NCBI RefSeq assembly: GCF_009720145.1
Contig: NZ_CP046252.1
Coordinates: 2,108,001-2,172,000, forward strand
Origin: Sphingobium sp. CAP-1
Lineage (GTDB): Bacteria; Pseudomonadota; Alphaproteobacteria; Sphingomonadales; Sphingomonadaceae
Length of the DNA: 64,000 bases
Direction of reading: 5' to 3'
The position numbers and the translations under genes are program-made. How positions within the stretch are numbered: position 1 is the stretch's first letter; each line of letters opens with the position of its first letter. The notes beneath the pieces were generated by a model. That model was not told where the DNA came from. It saw nothing but the letters and a program-made list of their open reading frames with translations, and searched no databases. Below are positions 8,438-17,505 of the stretch, piece by piece.

Positions 8438-10534
8438 ATGGGGATAATGTCCAGCATGTGCGCCTCCTCCCATGTCGAAAGTTACCTGATCCGAATGCCG
8501 ATTATTGCCTTGTTGCTCATGACCGCCGGTGCCGGCGCGCAAACCGAAACCGTCCAGCCGCTGCCGCCCGAATATCCGGTGCGCGGGCCGATGGTCCAGC
8601 CGCTGCCCGCCCCCGACAATCATCCCAGCCCCTGGCAACAGGTGCAGAGCCGGATCGGCATGGCGCAGGACAGCAGCATCGCCGGCACGATCAACCAGTG
8701 GCGGGCGTTGCAGTCGAGCGACGGCCTGGGCTTTTCCACCTATGCCAATTTCCTGATCGCCAATCCCGGCTGGCCGGGCGAGGACCGGATGCGGCGGCTG
8801 GCCGAGTCGGGGATCAATCCCGACAGTTTCGATCCGGCGCAGGTCGCGACCTTCTTTGCGCGATTCCCGGCGCGCAGCGCGACCGGCCATGCCCGCAACG
8901 CGATCGCCCTGATACAGCTTGGCCGCATGGCCGAAGCGCGGGTGGCGGCGCGCAACGCCTGGATCGGCGGATCGCTCAGCCCGGCGGACGAGGCCCGGCT
9001 GCTGTCGCTGTTCGGATCGGCGCTGACTCCGGCCGACCATGACCAGCGCGCCGACGCGCTGCTGTGGGGCAATGACACCGCCGGCGCGACCCGGATGCTG
9101 GCCTATGTCAGCCCGGCGCGGCGCGCCACGTTCGAAGCGCGCATCGCCTTGCGCCGCCGGTCGCCCGATGCGGCGATGCTGATGCAGGCGGCCGAGGGGA
9201 CCGGCGCGGCCGATGCCGGCTTTATCGCCGACAAGGCGGTGTGGCTGCGCGACAGCGGCAATGGCGTATCGGCGCGCCAATATCTGGCGAACCGCAATGC
9301 GGTGACATATCGGCCGGGCAATGCCGAGAAATTCTACGAGATATTGCTGGGTCAGGCGCGCGGGGCGGCCGCGGACAGCCAGTGGAGCTTCGCCTATGGC
9401 ATCGCCAGCAAGATCGATGACGCGATCGCGCCCGGCGTCGATGTCAGCGACCAGCCCATCGGGGTGCGCGACGATTATACCAGCCTGGCCTGGCTGGCGG
9501 GCAGCACCGCCTTCTACAACCTCAATCGCCCGGCCGATGCGGTGACGATGTTCCGCCGCTATGCCGATGCGGCCAAATCGCCGCAGACCAAGTCCAAAGG
9601 CTATTATTGGGCCGGCCGCGCCGCGCTCCAGTCCGGCGACGCGGCGGGCGCCAGCAATTATTTTGCCCAAGCGGGCGTCTATCCCGATCAATTTTACGGA
9701 CAGTTGGCGCTCGAACGGCTGGGCCGGCCGATCCCCGCCCCCGCCACGGTCGAACGGCCGGTGCCGATCTCCGCCGCCGAGCGCGCCGCCTTCGACAGCC
9801 GATCGGTGGTGCGCGCGGCCATGGCGCTGGGGCAGATGGGCTATTGGGAGGATCAGAGCAAATTCGCCCGCGCCATCGCCAACAATGCCGACAGCGACGC
9901 CGACCATTATCTGGCGGCCGAACTGGCGCAGAAGATCGGCCGCCCCGACATGGGCGTGATGGTTGGCCGGCGTGCGGTGTCGAGCGGCCTGACCGGCTAT
10001 GGCCAGAGCGCCTTCCCGCGCGTGCCGGTGCCGTCGGAGGCGCAATATAACTGGACCATGGTCCATGCCATCGCCCGGCAGGAAAGCCAGTTCGACCGCC
10101 AGATCGTGTCCCATGCCGGCGCACGCGGCCTGATGCAGTTGATGCCCGGCACCGCGCGCGAGCAGGCGGGGAAGCTGGGGATGAGCTACAATCCCGGATC
10201 GCTGAACGAGCCAGGCTATAATATCCTGCTGGGATCGGGCTATTTCCAGCGAATGCTGGACTATTATGGCGGCAGCTATCCGCTGGCGGTGGCGGCCTAT
10301 AATGCTGGCCCCGGCAATGTGAACAAATGGATCGCCGCCAATGGCGACCCGCGGCTGGCGGGCGCGGACATGCTGCGCTGGATCGAGCAGATCCCGATCT
10401 TCGAGACGCGCAACTATGTGCAGCGGGTGTTGGAAAATGCCGTGGTCTATGAGGCGATGAACCCGGAGCGGGCGAAATTCCGGGGCACCAGCGCGGTGCT
10501 GAGCCGCTATCTGGGGAAGCAGACGCCGGGGTGA
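8438..10534 (+). CDS. Soluble lytic murein transglycosylase
   Basis: About 698 residues. The long alpha-helical N-terminal region resembles the Slt70 superhelical U domain. The C-terminal lysozyme-like SLT domain carries the catalytic Glu in ARQESQFD, then GARGLMQLMPGTA and the AAYNAGPGNV motif. It cleaves peptidoglycan to 1,6-anhydromuropeptides in the periplasm. The frame opens at TTG 8387. ATG 8438 has AAGGA four bases upstream, but ATG 8447, 8456 and 8495 are also possible. The hydrophobic stretch MPIIALLLMTAGAGA serves as export signal from any of them. Confidence 0.92.
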   Translation: MGIMSSMCASSHVESYLIRMPIIALLLMTAGAGAQTETVQPLPPEYPVRGPMVQPLPAPDNHPSPWQQVQSRIGMAQDSSIAGTINQWRALQSSDGLGFSTYANFLIANPGWPGEDRMRRLAESGINPDSFDPAQVATFFARFPARSATGHARNAIALIQLGRMAEARVAARNAWIGGSLSPADEARLLSLFGSALTPADHDQRADALLWGNDTAGATRMLAYVSPARRATFEARIALRRRSPDAAMLMQAAEGTGAADAGFIADKAVWLRDSGNGVSARQYLANRNAVTYRPGNAEKFYEILLGQARGAAADSQWSFAYGIASKIDDAIAPGVDVSDQPIGVRDDYTSLAWLAGSTAFYNLNRPADAVTMFRRYADAAKSPQTKSKGYYWAGRAALQSGDAAGASNYFAQAGVYPDQFYGQLALERLGRPIPAPATVERPVPISAAERAAFDSRSVVRAAMALGQMGYWEDQSKFARAIANNADSDADHYLAAELAQKIGRPDMGVMVGRRAVSSGLTGYGQSAFPRVPVPSEAQYNWTMVHAIARQESQFDRQIVSHAGARGLMQLMPGTAREQAGKLGMSYNPGSLNEPGYNILLGSGYFQRMLDYYGGSYPLAVAAYNAGPGNVNKWIAANGDPRLAGADMLRWIEQIPIFETRNYVQRVLENAVVYEAMNPERAKFRGTSAVLSRYLGKQTPG

Positions 10535-10574
10535 TTTTCCGTGTCGCGCTGCTGACGCTTCGGACGATTTTTGC

Positions 10575-10676
10575 GCGCAGAGGCGCAGAGAGCGCAGAAA
10601 GTGTTCGAGAGCCGCTGCGCGGCGGGTATCGGCCGAAGGCTTTCCAAAAATCTCGGCGTCCTCTGCGCCTCTGCGC
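10575..10676. repeat. Inverted repeat element with 16-bp perfect arms
   Basis: Arms at 10575-10590 (GCGCAGAGGCGCAGAG) and 10661-10676 are perfect reverse complements 70 bases apart, filling the gap between the transglycosylase and greB. The arms contain an internal near-repeat (GCGCAGAG twice). From memory, CTCTGCGCCTCTGCGC-type elements recur in sphingomonad intergenic DNA. No coding potential is seen. Confidence 0.75.
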
Positions 10677-10720
10677 GAACAAAATTGCGCTGACGGCCCG
10701 ACAGGGGATAAGGCGGCGGC

Positions 10721-11206
10721 ATGACCACGCCCTATCCCAACTATATCAGCCCCGAAGGCTTTGCGAAGCTGCGCGCCGAATATGACCATCTGCTGGGGGT
10801 CGAGCGGCCGGCGATCGTCGAGGTGGTGAGCTGGGCGGCGGGCAATGGCGACCGCAGCGAGAATGGCGACTATCTTTATGGCCGCAAGCGGATGCGCGAG
10901 ATTGACGGGCAGTTGAAGCGGCTGTCGAAGAAGATGAAGGACGCCAAGGTCGTCGATCCCCGGCAGCAGCCCGACAAGGGCCGGGTCTATTTCGGCGCAA
11001 CCGTCACCATCGCCGACGAGGATGACAATCACCGCATCGTGACGATCGTGGGCAATGACGAGACGGACATCGACGCCGGGCGCATCGGCTGGGGATCGCC
11101 GATGGCGCGGGCGCTGCGCGGCGCGGCGGTGGGCGACCTGCGCCGCGTCCGGCTGCCGGCGGGCGAGAAGGACTATGAGGTGATGGCCATCGCCTATCCC
11201 GCCTGA
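10721..11206 (+). CDS. greB: Transcription elongation factor GreB
   Basis: 161-residue Gre factor. The N-terminal coiled coil (about 10-80) carries the acidic tip in GDRSENGDYLYGRKR, where the DxxE residues stimulate RNA polymerase transcript cleavage. The C-terminal FKBP-like domain follows (VYFGATVTIAD, then GWGSPMARALRGAAVGD). KLRAEYDHLL and the YLYGRKR signature favour GreB over GreA. Start ATG 10721, preceded by AAGG. Confidence 0.95.
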   Translation: MTTPYPNYISPEGFAKLRAEYDHLLGVERPAIVEVVSWAAGNGDRSENGDYLYGRKRMREIDGQLKRLSKKMKDAKVVDPRQQPDKGRVYFGATVTIADEDDNHRIVTIVGNDETDIDAGRIGWGSPMARALRGAAVGDLRRVRLPAGEKDYEVMAIAYPA

Positions 11207-11225
11207 GCCGGCGCGGCTGCGCCCG

Positions 11226-11411
11226 CTATTCGTGCGGGCGCATCGCCTGGTTGAGGCTTTCCAGCACGGCGGCGATCGGTTCGGTCACGGTGACGCTGCG
11301 CCCTTCGCCGAACCGGATGCGGGTGCCGTCGCTGACCTGCGTGACGAACGTGACCTGCGCGGGATTGATGGCGGTCTGGGTGCGATCGGTGCCGACGAAC
11401 ATCACGAGCAT
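11226..11411 (-). CDS. Small conserved-looking protein, FlbD-like
   Basis: 61-residue protein starting at ATG 11411 with a strong AAGGAG Shine-Dalgarno eight bases upstream. The longer overlapping minus-strand frame that contains it (from 11918) is a shadow of the chemoreceptor gene. The sequence is a short beta-rich domain (VTFVTQVSDGTRIRFGEG) ending in an amphipathic helix (EPIAAVLESLNQAM). The pattern recalls FlbD-type small proteins but lacks enough identity to claim. It is convergent with greB and lies downstream of the CBS-chemoreceptor gene on the same strand. Confidence 0.7.
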   Translation of the reverse strand: MLVMFVGTDRTQTAINPAQVTFVTQVSDGTRIRFGEGRSVTVTEPIAAVLESLNQAMRPHE

Positions 11412-11478
11412 GGCGTCCTCTCCTTTATTTTTGGAAATCCAGCCTAGCGCTTTCCGGCGCGGACGCCAGCGCGATATT

Positions 11479-12780
11479 TCAGGCCGCGCGCATCGCCGCG
11501 ATAAAGCCGCCGGCGCGCTGTTCCAGCCGATGCGCTTCACCCGCCAGCCGATCGGCAACGTCGCGCATTCCCCGCGCGGCCAGCACGGTCGACTGCGCAT
11601 TGTCGCTGATCTGCCGGGCGCCGGCGCGGATATGGGCGCTGGACGATCCCGCTTCGGCGACGCTGTCGGCGATGGCACGGCTAAAGGCGCTTTGCCGGGC
11701 GACCGCCTCGAACACGGCGGCAGACAGGCGATCGGCGCGCGCCATGGTCGCGTCCATATGGGCGTGGCCGGCCGCGACATCGGCGATGGCGGCGCGGATA
11801 TGGTCGATCCGCCCGGCAATGCCGGCGGCGGCGTCGCGGGTCTGCTGGGCGAGCGATTGCACTTCGCGGGCGACAACGGCGAAGCCCTGCCCCGCTTCCC
11901 CGGCGCGCGCCGCCTCAATGCCCGCGTTGAGCGCCAGCATCGCGGTCGCCCGCGCGATCGTATCGATAAGGGCGATCACCTCGCCGATGCCGTCGGCCTC
12001 GACCCGCAGCGCCTCGCTGCGCCGGGCGCCGGACCGGCTGCGCGTTGCCGCCTCGCCGATCGCGGCGGCGGCGTCCTGCGCTTCGGCCTCCATTGTGTGG
12101 AACAGTTGACCAAGGTCCGCGCCACCCGCCGCCAGTTCGGACAGCCGTTCCGCCGTCTGGGCTGCGGCCACGGCCATCGCGGCGGAATCGGCACCATCGC
12201 CCGTGGCGCGCTCGGCCGCCTGCGCCGCAAGGGCGGCGAGCCGGTCGGCCATGCTTGCCATGTCGCCGATCATCAGGCCAATGTCCTGCCGGAAAGCGGC
12301 GCTTTCCTGAGTGATGCGCTCCACCCGTTCGGCGCGCGCCAGCGCCACGCGGGCATCGCGCTCGGCGGTGAGGCGCAGCAGCAGCGGTCCACCCAGCACG
12401 CCGGCATAGCGGCCCCGGTGGGTGACGATCAGCCCTTCGCACCCCGCACCCTGCGCAGCGTAGAGATCGACCAGCGCCTCTATGCCGGTCGCGCGGTCGA
12501 CGGCGACGCAGGGGCGGACATGATCGTCCAGCCGCCCGCCGAAGCTGGGATTGCGCAGCAGCGCATGGCCGAAGGGATTGAACAGGATGCGGCGCATGTC
12601 GCGTTCGTAAATGGCGCCGACCGGGCGATCGGCGCCATCCAGCACCGGCAGCAGGCGCAGCGCCGAATCACGCTGAAACAAGTCGACCGCTTCGCTGAGC
12701 GGTTGGCCGAGGCGAACAACGGGCGCGCGGTCGGCCGGAAGCAGGTCGGATTCGGAAGGATCGATGGGCGCTGCGAACAT
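11479..12780 (-). CDS. CBS-domain soluble methyl-accepting chemotaxis protein
   Basis: 433 residues with no transmembrane segment. The N-terminal ~130 residues look like a CBS pair (LLPVLDGADRPVGAIYERDMR, then GLIVTHRGRYAGVL). The C-terminal half is the four-helix chemoreceptor signalling domain with its hairpin tip MLALNAGIEAARAGEAGQGF and VAREVQSLAQQT. This would be a cytoplasmic receptor sensing a nucleotide-like ligand through CBS and signalling to CheA. The longest frame begins at TTG 12801; ATG 12780 is preferred, although no clear ribosome site is seen for either. No other chemotaxis gene is nearby. Confidence 0.85.
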   Translation of the reverse strand: MFAAPIDPSESDLLPADRAPVVRLGQPLSEAVDLFQRDSALRLLPVLDGADRPVGAIYERDMRRILFNPFGHALLRNPSFGGRLDDHVRPCVAVDRATGIEALVDLYAAQGAGCEGLIVTHRGRYAGVLGGPLLLRLTAERDARVALARAERVERITQESAAFRQDIGLMIGDMASMADRLAALAAQAAERATGDGADSAAMAVAAAQTAERLSELAAGGADLGQLFHTMEAEAQDAAAAIGEAATRSRSGARRSEALRVEADGIGEVIALIDTIARATAMLALNAGIEAARAGEAGQGFAVVAREVQSLAQQTRDAAAGIAGRIDHIRAAIADVAAGHAHMDATMARADRLSAAVFEAVARQSAFSRAIADSVAEAGSSSAHIRAGARQISDNAQSTVLAARGMRDVADRLAGEAHRLEQRAGGFIAAMRAA

Positions 12781-12853
12781 GGACAGCGGATTAGAGGGCA
12801 ATGGTAAATGCGCCGTTAGAATTTCATGACACTTTTGTTACAAGATACTGATT

Positions 12854-13636
12854 TTATTTGCTTTTGTAACCGAATGCCTGCTGCGCCAGCGTCACCACGG
12901 CAGGATCGGCTTCGGGGAAATCCATCGGCACCAGCTTTTCCAGCCGATCGGCGACAGCGGTCAGCGCGGCGATCCGGCCGGCCTTGCGATGATTATTGTC
13001 GATGACCTGCCAGGGTGCGACCTTGCTGTCGGTCTTTTTGAACATCGCGTGCATGGCGTCGAGATAGTCGGCGCGGCGGGCGCGGTTGCGATAATCGTCG
13101 GCGCCGGTTTTCCACCGCTTCCATGGCGTGTCGAGCCGCTGGGCGAGTTGTTCGTCCTGGGTTTCCTGGGTGATGTGGATGAATAATTTGACGAAATTGG
13201 TCCCGGCCTGCGCCAGTTGCTTTTCAAACGCGTTGATCTCGTCATAGCCGCGCTTCCAGTCCTTTCTGGAACAGAAGCCTTCGACCCGCTCAACCAGCAC
13301 CCGGCCATACCAGCTACGGTCGAAGATCGCGATATTGCGGCTGGCGGGCAGGCGCGTCCAGAAACGCCAGAGGAAATGATGGTCGCGCTCCTCCTCCGTC
13401 GGGGCGGCGATCGGATGGACCTGATAGTAACGCGGGTCCCAATCGGCGCTCATCCGCTTGATGATGCCACCCTTGCCGGCTGCGTCCCACCCTTCCAGCA
13501 GGATGACGCTGCGCCGGCCGTGCAGGATGTGGGCGACCTGAATCTTGGCAAGCCGCTGCTGGAGCGCGGCGAGATCGGCGTCATAATCGCCCTGATACTT
13601 CGCCCCCCGTTCATAGTCGGCAAGGTCGATGGTCAT
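12854..13636 (-). CDS. Polyphosphate kinase 2 family protein
   Basis: 260-residue PPK2, which transfers phosphate between polyphosphate and nucleotides (preferred substrate not predictable here). Walker A is GWDAAGKGG (about 49-57), the lid/aspartate motif is FDRSWYGRVLVERVEGF and the downstream basic patch is DTPWKRWKTGADDYRNR. The frame extends 45 codons further upstream, overlapping aspS, but ATG 13636 (MTIDLADYERG) is preceded by GGGAGACGCACCG and matches the family start. It lies 58 bases after aspS on the same strand. Confidence 0.93.
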   Translation of the reverse strand: MTIDLADYERGAKYQGDYDADLAALQQRLAKIQVAHILHGRRSVILLEGWDAAGKGGIIKRMSADWDPRYYQVHPIAAPTEEERDHHFLWRFWTRLPASRNIAIFDRSWYGRVLVERVEGFCSRKDWKRGYDEINAFEKQLAQAGTNFVKLFIHITQETQDEQLAQRLDTPWKRWKTGADDYRNRARRADYLDAMHAMFKKTDSKVAPWQVIDNNHRKAGRIAALTAVADRLEKLVPMDFPEADPAVVTLAQQAFGYKSK

Positions 13637-13694
13637 CGGTGCGTCTCCCTTTGCGCCATGCTGGACCGGTTCCCGCATGGCGCAAAGGAAAAAG

Positions 13695-15479
13695 TTACGC
13701 CTTCGCCTGCGGTTCCACGACGCGGACATGGAGTTCGCGCAACTGCTTGAACTCGGCGGCGCTGGGGGCACCCATCAGCAGATCCTCGGCGCGCTGGTTC
13801 ATCGGGAACAGCGTGATTTCGCGCAGATTCTGCGCGCCGCACAGCAGCATGACGATGCGGTCGACGCCGGCGGCCATGCCGCCATGGGGCGGTGCGCCAT
13901 ATTGGAAGGCGCGGTAGAGGCCGCCAAACCGTTCCTCCACGTCCGCCTTGCTGAGGCCGACCAGTTCGAACGCCTTGACCATGGCTTCGGGCGACTGGTT
14001 GCGGATCGAACCGGACGCGATCTCATAGCCGTTGCAGACCATGTCATATTGATAGGCGTTGATGGTCAGCGGGTCTTGCGTGTTGAGCGCGTCCAGCCCG
14101 CCCTGCGGCATGGAGAAGGGGTTATGGGCGAAGTCGATCGACTTCGTATCCTCATCATATTCGTAGAAGGGGAAGTCCACGATCCAGCAGAGTTCGAACC
14201 GGTCCTTGTCGATGAGGTCCAGTTGTTCGCCCACCCGGATGCGGGCGAGGCCGGCCAGCTTGGCGGCCTGCGATTCCTTGCCGGCGGCGAAGAACACGCC
14301 GTCATTGGGACCAAGGCCGAGCGCTTCGATCAGCTTCGCCGTCGCTTCCTCGCCATGATTTTTGGCGATCGGGCCGCCGGGGACGCCATCCTTGATGTTG
14401 ATATAGCCAAGGCCCGAATAGCCTTCGCCACGCGCCCAGACATTCATGTCATCGAAGAATTTGCGGCTGCCAGCCCCTGCGCCCGGCGCCGGGATGGCGC
14501 GGATGACGCTGCCGCTGTCGACCAGCGAAGCGAAGATGCCGAAGCCGGACCCCACGAAATGCTCGGTCACGTCCTGAATCAGGATCGGGTTGCGCAGGTC
14601 GGGCTTGTCGCTGCCATATTTCAGCATCGCTTCGGCGTGCGGGATGCGCGGGAAGCTACCCGCCGGGGTGACATGCTTGCCGTCGGCAAATGCCTCGAAC
14701 ACCTGGGCGATGACCGGCTCCATCGTGTTCCAGACATCTTCCTGGGTGACGAAGCTCATTTCCAGGTCAAGCTGATAAAATTCGCCCGGCAGGCGATCGG
14801 CACGCGGATCTTCGTCCCGGAAGCAGGGGGCGATCTGGAAATAGCGGTCGAAGCCGGCGACCATCAGCAACTGCTTATATTGCTGCGGCGCCTGCGGCAG
14901 GGCGTAGAATTTGCCGGGATGGATGCGGCTGGGGACGAGGAAGTCGCGCGCGCCTTCCGGGCTGCTCGCCGTCAGGATCGGGGTCGAATATTCGGTGAAG
15001 CCCGCCCCTTCCATGCGGCGGCGCATGTCGGAAATGACCTTCGTGCGCTTGACGATATTCGCGTGCAGCGTTTCGCGGCGCAGGTCGAGGAAGCGGTAAC
15101 GCAGGCGGATATCTTCGGGATAGTCCTGCTCGCCCGCCACCGGCAGCGGCAGTTCGGCGGCGGCCGACAGGATGGTCACGCTGTCGGCCACGACCTCGAT
15201 CTGCCCGGTCGCCATTTTCGGGTTGATGGCTTCGGCGGCGCGCGCGACCACCTTGCCCTCGATCGTCACGACCGATTCGAGGCGCAGGCTTTCCAGCGCG
15301 CGGAGCGGATCGCTGTCCGCCTTGGCCACGATCTGGGTGATGCCATAATGGTCGCGCAGGTCGACGAACAGCACGCCCCCATGGTCGCGCTTGCGATGCA
15401 CCCAGCCCGACAGGCGCACATCATTGCCAACCTCGGCTGTGGTCAGGGCGCCGCAGGTATGAGTGCGATAGGCGTGCAT
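13695..15479 (-). CDS. aspS: Aspartyl-tRNA synthetase
   Basis: 594-residue class II synthetase. It has an N-terminal OB fold (about 15-105, RLSGWVHRKRDHGGVLFVDL), motif 2 (FRDEDPRADRLPGEF), a bacterial GAD insertion in the middle, and motif 3 GGMAAGVDRIVMLL near the C-terminus. Alphaproteobacterial members of this type are often non-discriminating (charging both Asp and Asn tRNA); whether this one is cannot be read with certainty. The frame is open nearly 1 kb upstream, antisense to rnd, but the protein begins at ATG 15479 (MHAYRTHTCG). Confidence 0.97.
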   Translation of the reverse strand: MHAYRTHTCGALTTAEVGNDVRLSGWVHRKRDHGGVLFVDLRDHYGITQIVAKADSDPLRALESLRLESVVTIEGKVVARAAEAINPKMATGQIEVVADSVTILSAAAELPLPVAGEQDYPEDIRLRYRFLDLRRETLHANIVKRTKVISDMRRRMEGAGFTEYSTPILTASSPEGARDFLVPSRIHPGKFYALPQAPQQYKQLLMVAGFDRYFQIAPCFRDEDPRADRLPGEFYQLDLEMSFVTQEDVWNTMEPVIAQVFEAFADGKHVTPAGSFPRIPHAEAMLKYGSDKPDLRNPILIQDVTEHFVGSGFGIFASLVDSGSVIRAIPAPGAGAGSRKFFDDMNVWARGEGYSGLGYINIKDGVPGGPIAKNHGEEATAKLIEALGLGPNDGVFFAAGKESQAAKLAGLARIRVGEQLDLIDKDRFELCWIVDFPFYEYDEDTKSIDFAHNPFSMPQGGLDALNTQDPLTINAYQYDMVCNGYEIASGSIRNQSPEAMVKAFELVGLSKADVEERFGGLYRAFQYGAPPHGGMAAGVDRIVMLLCGAQNLREITLFPMNQRAEDLLMGAPSAAEFKQLRELHVRVVEPQAKA

Positions 15480-15605
15480 GGCGTTTCGATCTTTCAGATT
15501 CGTTTTACGGAAATGACAAACTGTTGCAGCGTCGCTATGGCCAGCATTGTCAAACATTGACCAGCCCGCGGACGCGGGCCAGCCCATAATAAGATCGAAC
15601 ACCAT

Positions 15606-16772
15606 ATGCAAATTCATCCGCTGATTACCGACAGCAAGACTCTTTCCGATTTCTGCGCCCGCATCGCGAAATCCCCCTATATCGCCGTCGATACCGAGTT
15701 CATGCGGGAAAACAGCTATTGGCCCGAACTGTGCCTGGTGCAGGTCGCCGACCCGCATGAGGCCGCCGCGATCGATCCCAAGGCGCCCGGCCTCGACATG
15801 AAGCCCCTGCTCGACCTGCTGGTGAATAATGAGGATGTGCTGAAGGTCTTTCATGCCGGCGGGCAGGATATTGAGATCGTCCACAATCTGACCGGCAAGA
15901 CGCCGCATCCCATGTTCGATACCCAGATCGCGGCGATGGCGCTGGGGCTGGGTGAGCAGATCGGCTACGGCAATCTGGTCGACGCCTGGATGGGGGTACA
16001 GTTGGACAAGGGCGCGCGCTTCACCGACTGGGCGCGCCGCCCGCTGGACAAGCGCCAGATCGACTATGCGATCGGCGATGTCACTTACCTGATCCAGATT
16101 TTCCCCAAGATGCTGGAAGAATTGCGCAAGACCGGCCGCGGCGACTGGCTGGATCAGGAGATGGAGCGGATCAGCGATCCGTCCAATTATGAAAATGATC
16201 CGTCGCAGGCGTGGCAGCGGGTGCGCATCGCCAGCAAGAAGCCCGACGTGCTGGGCCGGCTGAAAGCGCTGGCGGCGTGGCGCGAGATGGAGGCGCAGGA
16301 CAAGAATCTGCCGCGCGGCCGCATCGTCAAGGATGAGACGCTGGCCGACATCGCCAGCCATCCGCCGCGTAATCAGGAGGATCTGGGCAAGGTGCGCGGC
16401 CTGTCCGCCACCTGGCGCACCAACGATATCGGCGCACGGCTGATGAGCGCGCTCACCAAACATGCGCCGCTGGCCAAGGAAGAAATGCCGGAGCGCGATC
16501 CAAAGCGGCCGGGGCTGGGCAAGGATGGCGCACTGGTTGCCGATCTGCTCAAACTGCTGCTCAAGATCCGTTCCCGCGACATCAATGTCGCGGCGCGGCT
16601 GATCGCGCGGACCGACGACATCGACGCGCTAGCGGCGGGCGTGCGCGAGGGACTCTCGATCCTGGAGGGCTGGCGCTATGAACAGTTCGGCCGGGACGCG
16701 GTCGATCTGGTCGAGGGGCGCATGGCCTTTGCGGTCAGGAATGGCCGGCTGAAGATGACGCGTACGGAGTGA
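15606..16772 (+). CDS. rnd: Ribonuclease D
   Basis: 388-residue 3'-5' exoribonuclease acting on tRNA precursors. DEDDy catalytic motifs: Exo I AVDTEFMREN (Asp29, Glu31), Exo II FHAGGQDIEI, and Exo III with Tyr and Asp in DYAIGDVTYL. An HRDC domain follows (about 205-285, LAAWREMEAQDKNLPRGRIV). Length is usual. Start ATG 15606, divergent from aspS with a 126-base shared upstream region. Confidence 0.96.
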   Translation: MQIHPLITDSKTLSDFCARIAKSPYIAVDTEFMRENSYWPELCLVQVADPHEAAAIDPKAPGLDMKPLLDLLVNNEDVLKVFHAGGQDIEIVHNLTGKTPHPMFDTQIAAMALGLGEQIGYGNLVDAWMGVQLDKGARFTDWARRPLDKRQIDYAIGDVTYLIQIFPKMLEELRKTGRGDWLDQEMERISDPSNYENDPSQAWQRVRIASKKPDVLGRLKALAAWREMEAQDKNLPRGRIVKDETLADIASHPPRNQEDLGKVRGLSATWRTNDIGARLMSALTKHAPLAKEEMPERDPKRPGLGKDGALVADLLKLLLKIRSRDINVAARLIARTDDIDALAAGVREGLSILEGWRYEQFGRDAVDLVEGRMAFAVRNGRLKMTRTE

Positions 16773-16783
16773 GGAGAGCGGTG

Positions 16784-17080
16784 ATGCGGAGGATGGCGGG
16801 TCTGATACTGTTGGGTCTGACCGCCTGCGCGGGGACGCCGGGGCCGGGACCGGATGCGCCGCCCGCAGTTGCCGGGGGGCCATGCCGCAATGACGGTCTG
16901 GAGCGATTCGCCGGGCAGAAGGCCAGCGCGGAAACCGGCGCGGAAATCCTCCAACTATCGGGCGCGACGACGCTGCGCTGGGGCGCGCCGGGCATGGCGA
17001 TGACGATGGACTATCGCCCCGACCGCGTAACCGTCAGCTATGACGCGGCGATGGTGATTATCTCGGCCCGGTGCGGATAG
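16784..17080 (+). CDS. I78-type peptidase inhibitor lipoprotein
   Basis: 98-residue putative lipoprotein. The lipobox LTAC lies near residue 15, after a hydrophobic signal. The mature part has the potato-inhibitor-like layout of the I78 family: a CRNDGLERFAGQKAS start, a TTLRWGAPGMAMTMDYRPDRV core, and a terminal Cys that can pair with the first. ATG 16784 has AGGAG seven bases upstream. The longer GTG start at 16769 overlaps the rnd stop. Probably translated downstream of rnd. Confidence 0.82.
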   Translation: MRRMAGLILLGLTACAGTPGPGPDAPPAVAGGPCRNDGLERFAGQKASAETGAEILQLSGATTLRWGAPGMAMTMDYRPDRVTVSYDAAMVIISARCG

Positions 17081-17111
17081 AAGCGCTCCGCCCGATATTG
17101 AGGGTCCGTTC

Positions 17112-17495
17112 ATGACCGCCTCCGCAGATCTTGCCATCCGTATGCGCCGGGCCGCGTTCAACCGGGCGCTGGCGGAGGCGGACCTGCCCGCCATCGGGCC
17201 GTTGCTGGCGCTGGACGTGGTGATGGTGACGGGTACCGACAGCGCGGTGATCGCCGGGCGCAAGGCGCAACTCATGGCGTGGAAGCGCGAATTCGCGGCA
17301 GGCACGCGGATGATCTACACCCGCACGCCAGAGACGATCCTCCCCTCGCCGGTCGAACCGATCGCGCTGGAGCATGGCCATTGGGAGGGCGTGGCCGGCG
17401 GCATCCCGCAGGCGTCGGGCCGCTATTGCGCCAAATGGCGCGAGGTTGGCGGCGCGTGGGTGATCGAGGCGGAGATTTACCTGACGCTGGCCTGA
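17112..17495 (+). CDS. DUF4440/NTF2-like small protein
   Basis: 127-residue single-domain protein with the cone-shaped NTF2/SnoaL layout: long N-terminal helices (MRRAAFNRALAEADLPAIGPLL), a beta strand with VVMVTGTDSAVIAGR, then WEGVAGG and a final strand ending AKWREVGGAWVIEAEIYL. No catalytic residues can be assigned. Follows the I78 lipoprotein by 31 bases and may share its transcript. Convergent with the methyltransferase gene. Confidence 0.75.
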   Translation: MTASADLAIRMRRAAFNRALAEADLPAIGPLLALDVVMVTGTDSAVIAGRKAQLMAWKREFAAGTRMIYTRTPETILPSPVEPIALEHGHWEGVAGGIPQASGRYCAKWREVGGAWVIEAEIYLTLA

Positions 17496-17505
17496 AGCCG
17501 GCCGC

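Noticed and set aside
13629..15560. 643-residue plus-strand frame over aspS
   Set aside because: Antisense to a complete aspartyl-tRNA synthetase; no motifs.
15480..16463. N-terminal extension of the aspS frame
   Set aside because: The extra ~330 codons lie antisense to rnd and have shadow composition; aspS homology begins at ATG 15479.
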